From DATLGB01 sp963740765 (GTDB lineage: Bacteria > Actinomycetota > Thermoleophilia > Solirubrobacterales > Solirubrobacteraceae): a stretch of DNA of 64,000 nucleotides. The stretch spans positions 1-64,000 of the forward strand of contig CAVUFN010000011.1 of NCBI GenBank assembly GCA_963740765.1, in the 5' to 3' direction. A program made the position numbers and the translations under genes. Positions 8,975 through 17,922 of the stretch are shown piece by piece. A model generated the notes under the pieces. That model was not told the DNA's origin and ran no database searches. It was given only the letters and a program-made list of their open reading frames with translations. Numbering within the stretch: position 1 is the first letter of the stretch; every line of letters begins with the position of its first letter.

Positions 8975-9786
8975 CAGGAGGTGACCCCAGCAGACCCGGA
9001 ACGATTCAACGCGTTGGCCAAGCCGGCGAGGCTCGCGAGCGATCCGGCGGCGATGAGCGCGTTCGCGGCGCGGCGGCGCCCGGTGCCGGCGGCGAGCAGG
9101 CCGGCGACGCGGATGGGAGTCGTGATGCGACCGGCGCGCACGACCGTCGGGCTCGGCGCGCGGAGCTGCGCGAAGTACATGCCCGCGGCGTAGGCGAACC
9201 CAGCCGCCATGCGCCCGAGTTCCAGGCCCACCACGGCGCGGCTCACCCGCTCCTGACGCCAGGCGCAGCGCAGCCCAGCGACGAGGACCGCGGCATCGGC
9301 GAGCCCCTCGAGGTCGCGCCCGGCTCGGGTGGGCACGCCCGCGCGCGCGATCTGCCCGTCGAGCACGTCGCTGATCCCGGCAGCGAGCAGCGCCGCCGGT
9401 GCGAGATCATCGGCGATCACTGGCGCCAGCCACGCCCGAGCGAGCGTCAGCGCGTCGGCCGGACCGAGGTTGCGCGGCTCGCCGTCCTCGCTTTCGACCA
9501 TCCCGAGGTGCCACTCGAGCATCAGCGACGTCAGCCCCCACCACGCCAGGCCGCTGACGACGCGACGGCGGTAGGGCTCGCGCCCGGCGCACGCCAGGCC
9601 GAGCCAGGCGGCCGCGCCCGCGGCCTCCCAGCTGCGTGCGCGCCGGCCGAGCTGCGGCCGCTCGCGTCGCACGTCGCCGGCGCGACGCTGCGAGGCGGCG
9701 AGGAACTCGGCGATCGCCACTGGCGCGTATCGCCGGGACTGCAGCCGGGCGAGCTCAAGACGGATCCACTCCTCGCCAGGGGTCAC
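8974..9786 (-). CDS. CDP-alcohol phosphatidyltransferase-like membrane protein
   Basis: About 270 residues from GTG 9786 (VTPGEEW...). The C-terminal two-thirds is a CDP-alcohol phosphotransferase: SDVLDGQIARAGVPTRAG followed by RDLEGLAD, then membrane helices. Compared with the consensus, the third acidic residue is Glu instead of Asp. The N-terminal ~60 residues are basic and amphipathic and precede a helical region with WLGLACAG. The GTG overlaps a TGA in the neighbouring frame (9783-9786). However, the radical SAM reading frame also runs in phase into this gene after a frameshift, so a fusion cannot be excluded. Confidence 0.65.
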   Translation of the reverse strand: MTPGEEWIRLELARLQSRRYAPVAIAEFLAASQRRAGDVRRERPQLGRRARSWEAAGAAAWLGLACAGREPYRRRVVSGLAWWGLTSLMLEWHLGMVESEDGEPRNLGPADALTLARAWLAPVIADDLAPAALLAAGISDVLDGQIARAGVPTRAGRDLEGLADAAVLVAGLRCAWRQERVSRAVVGLELGRMAAGFAYAAGMYFAQLRAPSPTVVRAGRITTPIRVAGLLAAGTGRRRAANALIAAGSLASLAGLANALNRSGSAGVTS

Positions 9787-11212
9787 GCGCCCGTGCTGCA
9801 TCGGCAGCAGCTGCAGCAGCGCGATGTTCTCGGCGGGGTCGAGGACCGAGTGCTGAACGCAGGCGGCACCGTCCGGTTCTCCTCGGGGTGCGCCATGGCA
9901 TACGAGCAGGCCTGCAGGCGCTCCTGCGCGGCGCGGATCTCCGGGTCTTCCGCGACCTCCCCGCGCTCCATCGCCTCCCAGGCGGGCCGAACGACGTCGG
10001 CATCCATGAACGCGTGCACCACGAACGTCATCGCGCGCGGCCGGCCGCGCAGCAGCCGTCGAAGGCCGACGCGGCGCGCGAAGCGCAGCGCCCAGCCTGC
10101 GGCGGCGGGGACGACGGCGGGGTGTCGCGACGTGACGCGCAGCGATCGCGGCCGCGCGCGCGAGCGGCGGACGCTCGAAGTCCATACCGCCAAATGCGGT
10201 CAGGAACAGGTCACGGGCGCGCAGGTCACGTGCGTCGCGATCCTCGAGCCAGGCGAACCATCGCCCGCCCGCGACGAGCCCGTATGCGGAGCGATTGCAG
10301 CGCGGGTCGCCCATCTGCAGATGCGCCCAGGGCAGCCGGGTTCCGGCGCCGGCCTCGATCTGCTCCCACACGGCATCGATGTCCAGCGGGCCGGTAGTCC
10401 TCGCGCCAGCGCATGGGGTTGCCCACGTGCGCCGCAGGCTGAAAGGACGCCATCCCGTAGCCCATGCCCATCACCGCGCGCGTGACCTCGGCGACCTCGC
10501 CGAGGTTGCCCGGAGTGACGGTCATGCTGTGCGCCAGGTCATGGGCGACGCCGTGCTCGGCTGCCAGGCGGTCGAACATCGCGACGAACCGCCGGCGCTC
10601 AGCATGCAGCTCGCGCTCGGTCTCGGGGCGCGGGACCGCGCGCCGCCCGAGCATCAGCGAGTCGAAATGACCGGCCATCCGCAGCGAAGCGAAGCGCGCC
10701 TTGCCGTCGGGTCCCACGGCCAGGCGCTGCAGATAGGAGTAGTCGAAGTCGCCGTGGGTCATGCTCATCGGCTTGCGCCCGTGCGCGCGCATGACCTCGA
10801 GGGTTCGCGCATGGTCCTCGGCCGACAGCAGGGAGACCTCGCCGCCGATCAGCTGTGCGTGCTGACCGGTCCCGCGGACCGAGCGCAGGTAGCCCATCTG
10901 CGCGTCGACCTGCGCGACGGTGTGGTCGCCGTCGGTGCGCACGCGCTGGGCCTCTTTGGCGTGGTAGCACGGCGTGCACGCGAGGTTGCAGCGCGGGAAG
11001 ACACCGTGGGTGCCCTCGCAGCCGACGGTGCGCCTGCCCAGGAGCTGCGCATCGGTGCGCGCCACGTCGGGGAGGTCGTGCCAACGCCGCATCAGCGCTG
11101 CTTCTGTGTCTGGATGCACAGGCCGGGAGCGGCGCCACAGGTCGGCGGCGTGGCGCAGGAACGCGGCGATCGACGGAAAGTGCCGAGCGGCGCCGCGGGA
11201 AGAGGTCACCAT
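9783..11212 (-). CDS. radical SAM protein (several frameshifts)
   Basis: The [4Fe-4S]-binding motif is CNLACTPC (CX3CX2C; Cys75, 79 and 82 from ATG 11212), preceded by a conserved GCEGTHGVFPR stretch and followed by IGGEVSLL and MTHGDFDYSYL. The gene continues through at least three frame changes (near 10390, 10150 and 9880) into MGDPRCNRSAYGL, then MTFVVHAFMDADVV, then CVQHSVLDPAEN. ATG 11212 is preferred because GGAGG-like sequence lies upstream and the extra 33 residues of the longer frame look non-coding. It heads an operon with two CDP-alcohol phosphotransferases and a methyltransferase. The reaction is unknown; lipid or head-group modification is an inference from neighbours. Confidence 0.7.
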
Positions 11213-11291
11213 CAAGTCCTCAGACCTCCGACCGCACGGAACGGTTCCTGATCGGCTGAATCCTTTGGATCGGCTCGGGGTCAGACCGCTC

Positions 11292-11561
11292 GTGAGCAGT
11301 TGGGGCCGCAAGCACCGGGACCATCGCTACGCCCAGCGGCTGATGCCGGCCGCGATGGACGAGGAGCTCAGCCCGCGGCAGCGGGCGCGATTTGCTCGCC
11401 ACATCGACGAATGCCCCGAATGCGGACCGATGCTCCGCGGCCTGATCCGGGTCCGTGCCGCGATGCGACTGATCGGCGAGTCGCCCCGCAAGAGCCCGTC
11501 GGTCGTGCCCGGCGTATTGGAGCGGCTGCAGGCTGAGCGCACGGACGGCACCCAGCGGTGA
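11292..11561 (+). CDS. small zinc-finger anti-sigma factor-like protein
   Basis: About 89 residues from GTG 11292. The motif HIDECPECG (H-x3-C-x2-C) is the zinc-binding signature of anti-sigma (ZAS / zf-HC2) proteins, preceded by the typical MDEELSPRQRARFARH helix. There is no membrane helix, so it would be soluble. It ends four bases into the longest frame of the ECF sigma gene and lies about 60 bases before its likely start. With the second anti-sigma gene downstream, the sigma factor is flanked on both sides by candidate regulators. The start has no clear ribosome site. Confidence 0.6.
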   Translation: MSSWGRKHRDHRYAQRLMPAAMDEELSPRQRARFARHIDECPECGPMLRGLIRVRAAMRLIGESPRKSPSVVPGVLERLQAERTDGTQR

Positions 11562-11620
11562 CGATCGCGAGCACATCCGAGCGTTCCTGGCAAGCTGAAC
11601 GGCGTGCCCGGAGGTTCCAG

Positions 11621-12202
11621 ATGACGGAGGCGGGGAGGCCTGACCGCAACGATCAGGTGCTCGTCGATCGCGCCCGCGCTGGCGATCAGGGCGCGTTCGA
11701 AGACCTCGTACGCCTGTATGCGGACCGCCTGCACGCGGTCGTGCGGCGCCTCGTCGACGATGACCACGACGCCCAGGAGGTCACCCAGGAGACGTTCCTT
11801 CGCGCGTGGCGCGCGATCGGCAAGTTCAAGGGTGACAGCCAGTTCTTCACCTGGCTCTACCGGATCGGCGTCAACGAAGCGAGCCGCCGCACAGCGCGCA
11901 ACCGCAGACGCGGTCCGGTCGCCTCGCTGGAGGACCAGGTCGAGCCGGCCGACGCCCGGCCCGGACCGTCGCAGTCCCTTCAGCACGGTGACCTGCGGCG
12001 GGCGCTCGAGCAGGCGATCCGCGAACTGAAGCCCGACTACCGCGCGCCGTTGGTGCTCCGCGACGTCGAGGGTCTCAGCACGACGCAGGCGGCAGAGATC
12101 CTCGGGATCGGCGAGGCGGCCTTCAAGAGTCGACTGCACCGGGCGCGGCTGGAGGTCCGTTCCGCGATCCGCCAGTATCTCCCGGAGGACGATCAGCCAT
12201 GA
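11621..12202 (+). CDS. ECF-family RNA polymerase sigma factor
   Basis: 193 residues. Region 2 contains AFEDLVRLYADRLHAVVRR and EVTQETFLRAWRAI, and region 4 contains LKPDYRAPLVLRDVEGLS followed by TQAAEILGIGEAAFKSRLHRAR. ATG 11621 is chosen over the longer frame because GGAGG lies at 11610-11614 with 6-base spacing. The stop overlaps the next gene as ATGA (12199-12202), so it is coupled to a zf-HC2 anti-sigma gene, the classic pairing. The signal sensed is unknown. Confidence 0.85.
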   Translation: MTEAGRPDRNDQVLVDRARAGDQGAFEDLVRLYADRLHAVVRRLVDDDHDAQEVTQETFLRAWRAIGKFKGDSQFFTWLYRIGVNEASRRTARNRRRGPVASLEDQVEPADARPGPSQSLQHGDLRRALEQAIRELKPDYRAPLVLRDVEGLSTTQAAEILGIGEAAFKSRLHRARLEVRSAIRQYLPEDDQP

Positions 12203-12506
12203 TGCGAGAGGCTCTGCTGCACCCACTGCGATTTGCCGGCGATCACCGCTTCACGCGCGCGCAGGCATCGAACTATCTCGACGATGATCTCGACGGTCTC
12301 GATCGTGAGCGCGTCGAACACCACGCGCACGTGTGCCCGCCGTGCATGCGGTTGCTCGCGAGTCTCCGGCGCACGGTGTCGGCGCTCAGCGCGCTTCGCG
12401 GCGCGGAGAGCCCGGCGATCGGGCGTGAGCGAGAGCGTCCTCGCCCGACTGCGCGTCGAGCCCGACGCGCGACGCGGGCAGCGATGCCGCCTACGACCCC
12501 GGCTGA
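12199..12506 (+). CDS. zf-HC2 anti-sigma factor (frameshifted C-terminus)
   Basis: The N-terminal part has ASNYLDDDLDGLDRERVEHH followed by HVCPPC, the H-x3-C-x2-C zinc site of anti-sigma factors, and coupling to the upstream ECF sigma gene supports the role. After about 12415 the sensible continuation shifts frame (VSESVLARLRVEPDAR) and shifts again to end at TGA 12504-12506 (GSDAAYDPG). Two small indels are therefore suspected; the uncorrected frame runs to 12570. No membrane segment is visible. The 3' end overlaps the convergent VTT-domain gene by about 16 bases. Confidence 0.65.
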
Positions 12507-13072
12507 GGCCGACCCTCGGCCGCCATCCGGGCTCGGCGTCGGCGGGACCCCAGGATCGATGCGAGGGTGAGCGCGGCTACCGCAACGAGCGAGACGACGA
12601 AGCCGGCCGAGCCGGGACGTCCCAGAGTGCTGCCGAGCGCCACGAACGCGACGGTACCGGGAACGATCCCGACAACGGTCCCGAGCGCATGATCGCGGCG
12701 GCCCACCGACGAGACCCCCAACGCGTAGTTCAGGACGTTGAACGGAACCATGGGCAGCAGGCGCAGGGCGATCACCCCCGAGAGGCCCCGGCGGTGCAGC
12801 CAATCATCCGCGCCGAGGACGCGTGCTCCGACCACGCGTCGTGTGCGCTCGCGCCCGAGGCGCCGCGCGAGTTCAAACGCGGCCATGGCGCCGGCGGTCG
12901 CCCCCGCGATGGTCAACAGCGACCCCCAGACCGGCCCGAACAGCGCGCCCGCGGCCAGCGACGGGATCGTGCCCGGGACCAGCGCCACGGTGAGCAGTCC
13001 GTAGGCGATGACGAACACGATCGGTCCAAGCGGGCCAGTCGATTCAACCGCGTGCCTGAGCGTGTCGGCCAT
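12491..13072 (-). CDS. TVP38/TMEM64 (VTT domain) membrane protein
   Basis: About 193 residues with five to six hydrophobic helices. The family features FVIAYGLLTVALVPGTIPSL, AGALFGPVWGSLLTIAGAT and RLLPMVPFNVLNYALGVS are all present; the last is the re-entrant loop motif of VTT/DedA-like proteins. ATG 13072 is preferred over the longer frame to 13228, which adds about 50 residues with no family resemblance. The C-terminus is basic (GSRRRRARM). The proposed role of the family in membrane lipid handling is general and not shown here. Confidence 0.8.
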   Translation of the reverse strand: MADTLRHAVESTGPLGPIVFVIAYGLLTVALVPGTIPSLAAGALFGPVWGSLLTIAGATAGAMAAFELARRLGRERTRRVVGARVLGADDWLHRRGLSGVIALRLLPMVPFNVLNYALGVSSVGRRDHALGTVVGIVPGTVAFVALGSTLGRPGSAGFVVSLVAVAALTLASILGSRRRRARMAAEGRPQPGS

Positions 13073-13172
13073 GGGGCGTTGGACATCACCGACCGGGAAA
13101 CGATTCAGCGCAGCGTCAGCCGCAAACGCAAAACAGGGTGAACCACCAGGCCGACGCGATGGTCCAAGCGGC

Positions 13173-13694
13173 GTGACTTCACACACTTCGAGCCTCGCGC
13201 CGGTGCGCACCGGTGGCAACCGTGTCATCCAGGGCCTCGTTCTGGCCGGCGGGGCGGCGGCGCTGGCGCTGACGGCGGGAACCGACCGGATCCCGTTCTA
13301 CTGGACTCCGTTGATCCTCGGAGTCACCTACCTTCTCGCGGCCACCATCGACGGTCCGCGCGGCGGGTACTGGGCGACCGCGCTCGGCCTCACCGGCTGG
13401 GGATTGGCGGTGGCGTACATGGGGGAGATCCGACCGGCCGACATCGACACCGCCGGTGCCTATCTGGTCGGCGTAGGACTTGCCGGCGTGCTCGCCGCCG
13501 TGCTGCGCGGCCGCGGATTCCTCGTCAGCGAGACCGGGTTCGCCGCGACGGTGGCCCTCGGTGGGCTGACGCTGGCCTTGACGCCGCGCGCGCCGGACAC
13601 TTTGGACGACGCCACGACCTACGCGATCGCACTCGCGCTCGTTGGCGCCTTCAACATCCTCTACGGCGTGATCCAGCTCCGAACGAAGCCCTAG
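13173..13694 (+). CDS. multi-pass membrane protein of unknown function
   Basis: About 173 residues with five hydrophobic segments (VIQGLVLAGGAAALALTAG, TPLILGVTYLLAATI, ALGLTGWGLAVAYMG, AYLVGVGLAGVLAAVLRG and YAIALALVGAFNILYGVI). I do not recognise a named family. GTG 13173 is chosen because upstream in-frame residues look random and overlap the divergent VTT gene. It is convergent with the HAD gene, overlapping by four bases at 13691-13694. Confidence 0.65.
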   Translation: MTSHTSSLAPVRTGGNRVIQGLVLAGGAAALALTAGTDRIPFYWTPLILGVTYLLAATIDGPRGGYWATALGLTGWGLAVAYMGEIRPADIDTAGAYLVGVGLAGVLAAVLRGRGFLVSETGFAATVALGGLTLALTPRAPDTLDDATTYAIALALVGAFNILYGVIQLRTKP

Positions 13695-14407
13695 GGCGCA
13701 GGCCGCTGAGTACGCGTCGTCCACGCCGTTGAGAGGTCGCCAAGCCTTCGCGCGGTCACGTCCGGCGCGAGGAAGAACGGTGGGTAGGTCTTTGCGTCGC
13801 GGGAGATCCAGCCGGTTCGCAGACCTGCGCGTCGGGCGCCGTCGATGTCCCAAGGATGCACGGCGACGAGCGCGATGTCCTGCGCCCGAACACCGCCTTG
13901 ATGGACGGCGTACGCGTAGGCCCGCGGGTCGGGCTTCCAGTGCCCGGCGTCACTCACGGACAGGCAGCGTTCGACGAGATCTGTGAGCCCAGCCCGTTCC
14001 AGCAGCGACTCGGCCACGCTGGCCGCTCCGTTGCTCAGCGTGAAGATCCGCACGCCGGCCTCCGCGAGCTGCCGCATCCCCGGGCCGATGTCGGGGTGCA
14101 GATCCAGCTCGGACATCCCCGCTACGACATGCTCGGCGGCCGCCTGCGCGGTGACGTCGAGTCCGTCCATGTCCCGGAGCATCTCCGCCAGCGTCGGAAC
14201 GGCGATGTCGGCGAACTGCGCCAACGTGCCTGACGCCGTGAGGGCGAATCCATCGCGAAGCGTGGCCGTGAACATCGCGTCGATGACGTCACCAGGACCT
14301 CCGACCTGCTCGAGTCTGCGTGAGAGTCCTCCAAGGTCGGAGAGCGTGCCGTTGACGTCGAACACGACGATCTCGGGTGCTCGAGCTTCGGTCGGTGTCG
14401 CCGGCAT
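13691..14407 (-). CDS. HAD-superfamily hydrolase, haloacid dehalogenase type II-like
   Basis: 238 residues. Motif I is VVFDVNGTLSD (catalytic Asp; the DxNGTL form is typical of type II haloacid dehalogenases), motif II FTLSNGA, motif III KPDPRAY, and motif IV region HPWDIDGARRAGL. Full family length, all core motifs present, start ATG 14407. Type II members hydrolyse 2-haloacids such as L-2-chloropropionate, but many homologues are phosphatases, so the substrate is open. A haloalkane-dehalogenase-like gene sits at the left edge of the window but is not adjacent. Confidence 0.8.
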   Translation of the reverse strand: MPATPTEARAPEIVVFDVNGTLSDLGGLSRRLEQVGGPGDVIDAMFTATLRDGFALTASGTLAQFADIAVPTLAEMLRDMDGLDVTAQAAAEHVVAGMSELDLHPDIGPGMRQLAEAGVRIFTLSNGAASVAESLLERAGLTDLVERCLSVSDAGHWKPDPRAYAYAVHQGGVRAQDIALVAVHPWDIDGARRAGLRTGWISRDAKTYPPFFLAPDVTARRLGDLSTAWTTRTQRPAP

Positions 14408-14498
14408 GGCGCTTACCTACCCGCCAAAGATCCCGTGAACCGTGGTTGGTCAGCGAGGGTCATAGGGGTACCTGCTCTCGTCCCGGAAGGCCAACGCC

Positions 14499-14855
14499 AT
14501 GCTCAAAGTCGCCATCATCCTCCTCGCCGGCGCCGAAACCCCGGAAGGTTCCGGCCGGATGGCCAACGCCCTCACAACCGCACGCGAGTTCCACGATGCG
14601 GGAGACGAGGTCCGACTGATCTTCGACGGGGCCGGCGTAACGTGGGTCCCGACGCTCGCGGAGAGCGAACACAAGTACCACCGGTTGTTCACCCAGGTGC
14701 AGCCGGCGATCGCGGGGGCGTGCCTGTACTGCTCGCGCGCCTACGGCGTGAAGGACGCCATAGAAGACACGGGAGTGCCGTTTCTCGACGATTTCCGCGA
14801 CCACCCGAGCCTCCGGTCGCTCGTCAACGACGGCTTCCAAGTGATCACCTTCTAG
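14499..14855 (+). CDS. DsrE/DsrF-like protein
   Basis: 118 residues with the DsrE Rossmann-like fold: MLKVAIILLAGAETP at the N-terminus, ALTTAREFHDAGDEVRLIFDG, and a conserved cysteine loop CLYCSRAYGV near residues 75-84. Family members handle sulfur relay or act in redox chemistry, usually through one conserved Cys; which of Cys75 or Cys78 would act is not clear. Divergent from the HAD gene. Monocistronic as far as can be seen. Confidence 0.75.
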   Translation: MLKVAIILLAGAETPEGSGRMANALTTAREFHDAGDEVRLIFDGAGVTWVPTLAESEHKYHRLFTQVQPAIAGACLYCSRAYGVKDAIEDTGVPFLDDFRDHPSLRSLVNDGFQVITF

Positions 14856-14912
14856 CCGCCGGCGAAAGGGCCTCGACGCTTGTGGCATAGCTGGCGGGGC
14901 GCGGCAACCTGA

Positions 14913-15010
14913 CGGCAACATCCGCTGCTGTCTGAGTCGGACGTCGGATGTCCTCGAGCGGCTCCGCGCCGCGGTCCCAGGGACCTCAGGGGTACGCTTC
15001 GACACCCCCG
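14913..15010. repeat. diverged direct repeat, copy A
   Basis: About 100 bp of non-coding sequence shared with copy B at 18756-18852. Conserved blocks occur in the same order with nearly equal spacing: CGGCAACATCCG, 16 bases, ACGTCGG, then CCAGGGACC 36 bases on (37 in copy B), then ACGCTT 17 bases on in both, then GACAC. Copy A directly abuts the tRNA-Asp fragment. The repeats bracket the broken sigma/oxidoreductase module. No open frame explains them. Confidence 0.5.
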
Positions 15011-15016
15011 GCCTCC

Positions 15017-15058
15017 CTGTCACGCCGGAGGTCGCGGGTTCGAGTCCCGTCGCTCCCG
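15017..15058 (+). tRNA. 3' half of a tRNA-Asp(GTC), fragment only
   Basis: From the anticodon loop to the discriminator base this is canonical tRNA-Asp: loop CTGTCAC with anticodon GTC at 15019-15021, 3' anticodon strand GCCGG, variable AGGTC, T-arm GCGGG-TTCGAGT-CCCGT, and acceptor strand CGCTCCC plus G. The matching 5' half (acceptor GGGAGCG, D-arm) is absent upstream, where repeat copy A lies. Such anticodon-to-3'-end fragments are the usual footprint of tyrosine-recombinase integration at a tRNA gene. It is not a functional tRNA. Confidence 0.6.
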
Positions 15059-16026
15059 CTCCCCGAAGTTCCGCGCGACCCGCAGCAGCGTCTTGCCGAT
15101 GGTCGAGCGCGACTCGATCGCGCGGTGCGCCTCGGCGACTTCCTGCAGTGGGTGCTCCTGGCCGATCGTCGCCGCGAGTTGCCCGGATGCGGCGAGGTCC
15201 AGCGCGTCGACGCTCAGCTGCCGCGACCGCGCCGGGGTAAGGGCGAATCCCTCGATGACCTCCACGTCCGTGCGTGCGGCGGTGGTGTCGGTGTACGCGC
15301 CGCTCGCCATCCCGTAGCGGCAGTGACGACCGCCGGGGACCGTGAGAGCGAGGGCATCCGCGCCGATTGCTCCACCTACCCCGTCGAACACCAAGTCCAC
15401 GGCGCCGAACTCCTCGCGGACGCGCTCCGCCCAGCCGTCCTGGGAGTAGTCGACGGCGAGGGCGGCGCCAAGTCGAACGGCGACGTCGCGCTTGCCCGCC
15501 GACCCGACGCCCGCCAGGACCGTCGCGCCGGCCGCGCGCAGGAGCTCGGATCAGGCACGTGCCGACGCCTCCGGCAGCGGCTTAGACGAGGACCGTCTCC
15601 CCCGCGACCACCCGCGCCGCCTGAACGAGGGCGAGTGCCGGCGACCGTCTGCCAGCAGCGCGACGGCGTCGCGCACGGGCACGCCCTCCGGCACGGGAAT
15701 GGGCAGCGTGGCGTCAACCCCCGCCAGCTCCGCGTAGCGCCCCGGCCGCCGGTCGTGCTGACGACGACGCGGCCGACCAGGTCGGTGTCGGCCCCCGCTC
15801 CGACCTGCAGGACCCGGCCTCAGATCCCGTTGCCAAGGATGGCCGGCAGCGTCGGCGTCATGGCCGGATGGGGTGGCCGCCCGCTCCTGACCTGGGTCTC
15901 GACGAACGTCACGCCGGCGTAGTCGACGCCGACCAGCACCTCGTCGGGACCCGGCGACGGGTCGTCCACCGTTTCGATGCCGAGCACGTGCGGCCCGCCG
16001 AAGCTGCTGATGACTGCTGCCTGCAT
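15020..16026 (-). pseudogene. zinc-type alcohol dehydrogenase / quinone oxidoreductase (broken)
   Basis: Medium-chain dehydrogenase/reductase of the NADPH:quinone oxidoreductase kind, in at least three pieces. The N-terminal GroES-like part is at 15820-16026 (MQAAVISSFGGPHVLGIETV, ending ...LPAILGNGI before a stop). The middle resumes with AYAELAGVDA-like sequence near 15700. The C-terminal Rossmann part is at 15400 and below (MDLVFDGVGGAIGADAL, then AIESRSTIGKTLLRVA). The last in-frame residues before the stop at 15020 are antisense to the tRNA fragment and are not protein-like. It is downstream of the sigma/epimerase pair on the same strand. Confidence 0.6.
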
Positions 16027-16029
16027 GAT

Positions 16030-16959
16030 CTACATCTGACTTCCGGGACCGCAACAACGCCGTGTAGTCGCCCACCGGGCCGAGATGCGTCAATTTGTCC
16101 GGATTGACGATCGAGCTGACGCTCGTGACGTACCGATCGGTCATGTCAAGCGCGAGGACCCCAAAGACCCGTCGCTGTTCGTCCAGGCAGAGCGCGCCGG
16201 GGCCGCTATTGACCTCGACGAACCGGAGCGAGACCTCGGGCACACGCTCGGCCAGGCGGAACCAGTTGATCAGCGCGCGGGCGACACGACTGCGACCGTG
16301 CAGGGAGCGCGCGAGGGCCGGGACCTTGCCGCCCCCGTCGCCCGTCAGCTCGACATCGTGAGCGAGGAGGGCTTCCAGCGCCGCGAGATCGCCGTGCTCA
16401 GCCGCCGCGAAGAAGCCTGCGGGCCAGCTCGTCGTGCTGCTTGCGCGTGCGTCCGGAAGCGAGGCCGGCGGTCGGCGACGATGACGCCGCGCGCGCGTCG
16501 CGAGCTGGCGCGCGTTGTCCTCGCTCTTGCCGATGATCGCCGCGATCGCCCGGTAGTCATAGTCGAAGACGTCGCGCAGCAGCAGCACCGCTCGTTGCTC
16601 GGGGGACAGCGATTCCAGCAGCACCAGCATCGCCAGCGACAGCGAATCGGCGGTCTCGGCGTGCTGCGCCGGATCGTCCTGGCCGTCGGTGAGGATGGGC
16701 TCGGGCAGCCATTCGCCGACAGTAGAGTTCGCGACGCGCCCGCGCCGAACGGAGCTCGTTGATGGCGAGGCGCGTGGTCACGGTCGAGACGAACGCCGGA
16801 GGCGACGCGATCTCCTCGCCCGCGCCGTGCGCCCGGTCGAACGCGCACCAGCGCCTCCTGCACCACGTCCTCGGCCTCGGTGACGCTTCCGAGCATCCGG
16901 TACGCGATCGCGAAGGCCCCCGGCCGCAGCTCTTCGAGCAGCCGCTCGCGATCCGTCAT
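16030..16959 (-). pseudogene. ECF41-type sigma factor (frameshifted copy)
   Basis: Sigma factor of the ECF41 type, with region 2 (EAEDVVQEALVRV), the linker motif WLPEP (readable in a third frame near 16720), region 4 (SLSPEQRAVLLLRDVFDYDY), and a fused SnoaL-like C-terminal domain with DGGGK and NPDKL motifs. The pieces lie in different frames, with at least three indels. ATG 16959 overlaps the upstream epimerase stop as ATGA. The likely natural stop is TAG at 16030-16032. An intact paralogue is at 40906-41748, which makes the breaks easy to place. Confidence 0.65.
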
Positions 16960-17893
16960 GCCGACATCCCCACCCGCCAGCTGGAATGGTGCGGGCGCCA
17001 CCCCAGTTCGCGCCGGGCCTTCACGTTCGAAGCGCCACGGACCTCGGTCATCATCATCGCACCGACCTCGCCTGCGGCGAGACGGCCGACGAAGCGTGGC
17101 ACGCGCAGCGGCTTCTTCGCGCCCAGCGTCTGTGCCAGCGACGGGCAGCCACTCGGCGACGGTCGCGGGATCGTCGTCGACGACGTTGTAGACGCCGCGG
17201 CTGCCCGCGCTCGATCGCGGCGACGGTCGCCTCCGGCAGCGTCGGCGACGTGAACAAAGGACCACACGCCCGCACCATCGCCGACCAGGGGGAACTTGCG
17301 CTTGCGGATCAACTCGAACTGCTCTCCGCCTGGCGCCAGCAGCGTACCTGGCCCGTAGAAGACGCCGTAGCGCAGCACGATGCCCTCGGTCCACTGCGCC
17401 CCGAGGACCGCATCCTCGAGATGGTGGACGGCCGCGTGCACGCTGCGCATGGCGCGCGGGGGCTCGGCGTCGAGCGGATCCTCCTCGTTCTTGACGCGCT
17501 CCACCAGTGCGCGCGTAGGCGCCGAAGCCCGCGATGCTCTGGGCAACGAACCGCTTCACCCCGACGGCCTGCCCCGCCGAGAGCAGGTAGTCGGTGCTGT
17601 CCGTCCGCAACCGGTTGGTCATCGCGAAATCGCGGTCCATGTGCCGCGGATTCACCGACCCGATGGCGGTGAGCTGGTGGACGATCACGTCAGGCTTCGC
17701 CGTGGCGACGGCGGCGGAGACCTGGTCGAGGTCCAGCGCGTCGGCCACGACCGGCGCCGCGCCGAGATCGCGGAGCATCGCCTGCTTCTCCTGCGCTTCG
17801 CGTCATGCCGTGCACCTCGTGTCCCGCCCGGACGAGGCGCGGCACGAGCTGCCTGCCGATCGCTCCTGTTGCCCCAGCCACGAACACCTTCAT
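16956..17893 (-). pseudogene. NAD-dependent epimerase/NmrA-like protein (frameshifted copy)
   Basis: Extended SDR-like epimerase. The N-terminus MKVFVAGATGAIGRQLVPRL (17893, GATGAIG Rossmann motif), the middle MTNRLRTDSTDYLLSAG, and the C-terminus EGIVLRYGVFYGPGTLL...MMMTEVRGASN sit in different frames with about four indels. Side by side with the intact protein at 42713-43678, each segment aligns clearly. It is coupled to the ECF41 sigma gene (ATGA). An ECF41-like promoter, TGTCACA-N16-TGTC, lies upstream at 17929-17955, so this gene would be the target of its own neighbour sigma factor. Confidence 0.65.
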
Positions 17894-17922
17894 CGCCAAC
17901 CCCCTTCATCGAAGATCACTGG

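Noticed and set aside
15020..15061. C-terminal tail RRDSNPRPPA of the oxidoreductase frame
   Set aside because: This peptide is the known antisense translation of a tRNA 3' end, not real protein.
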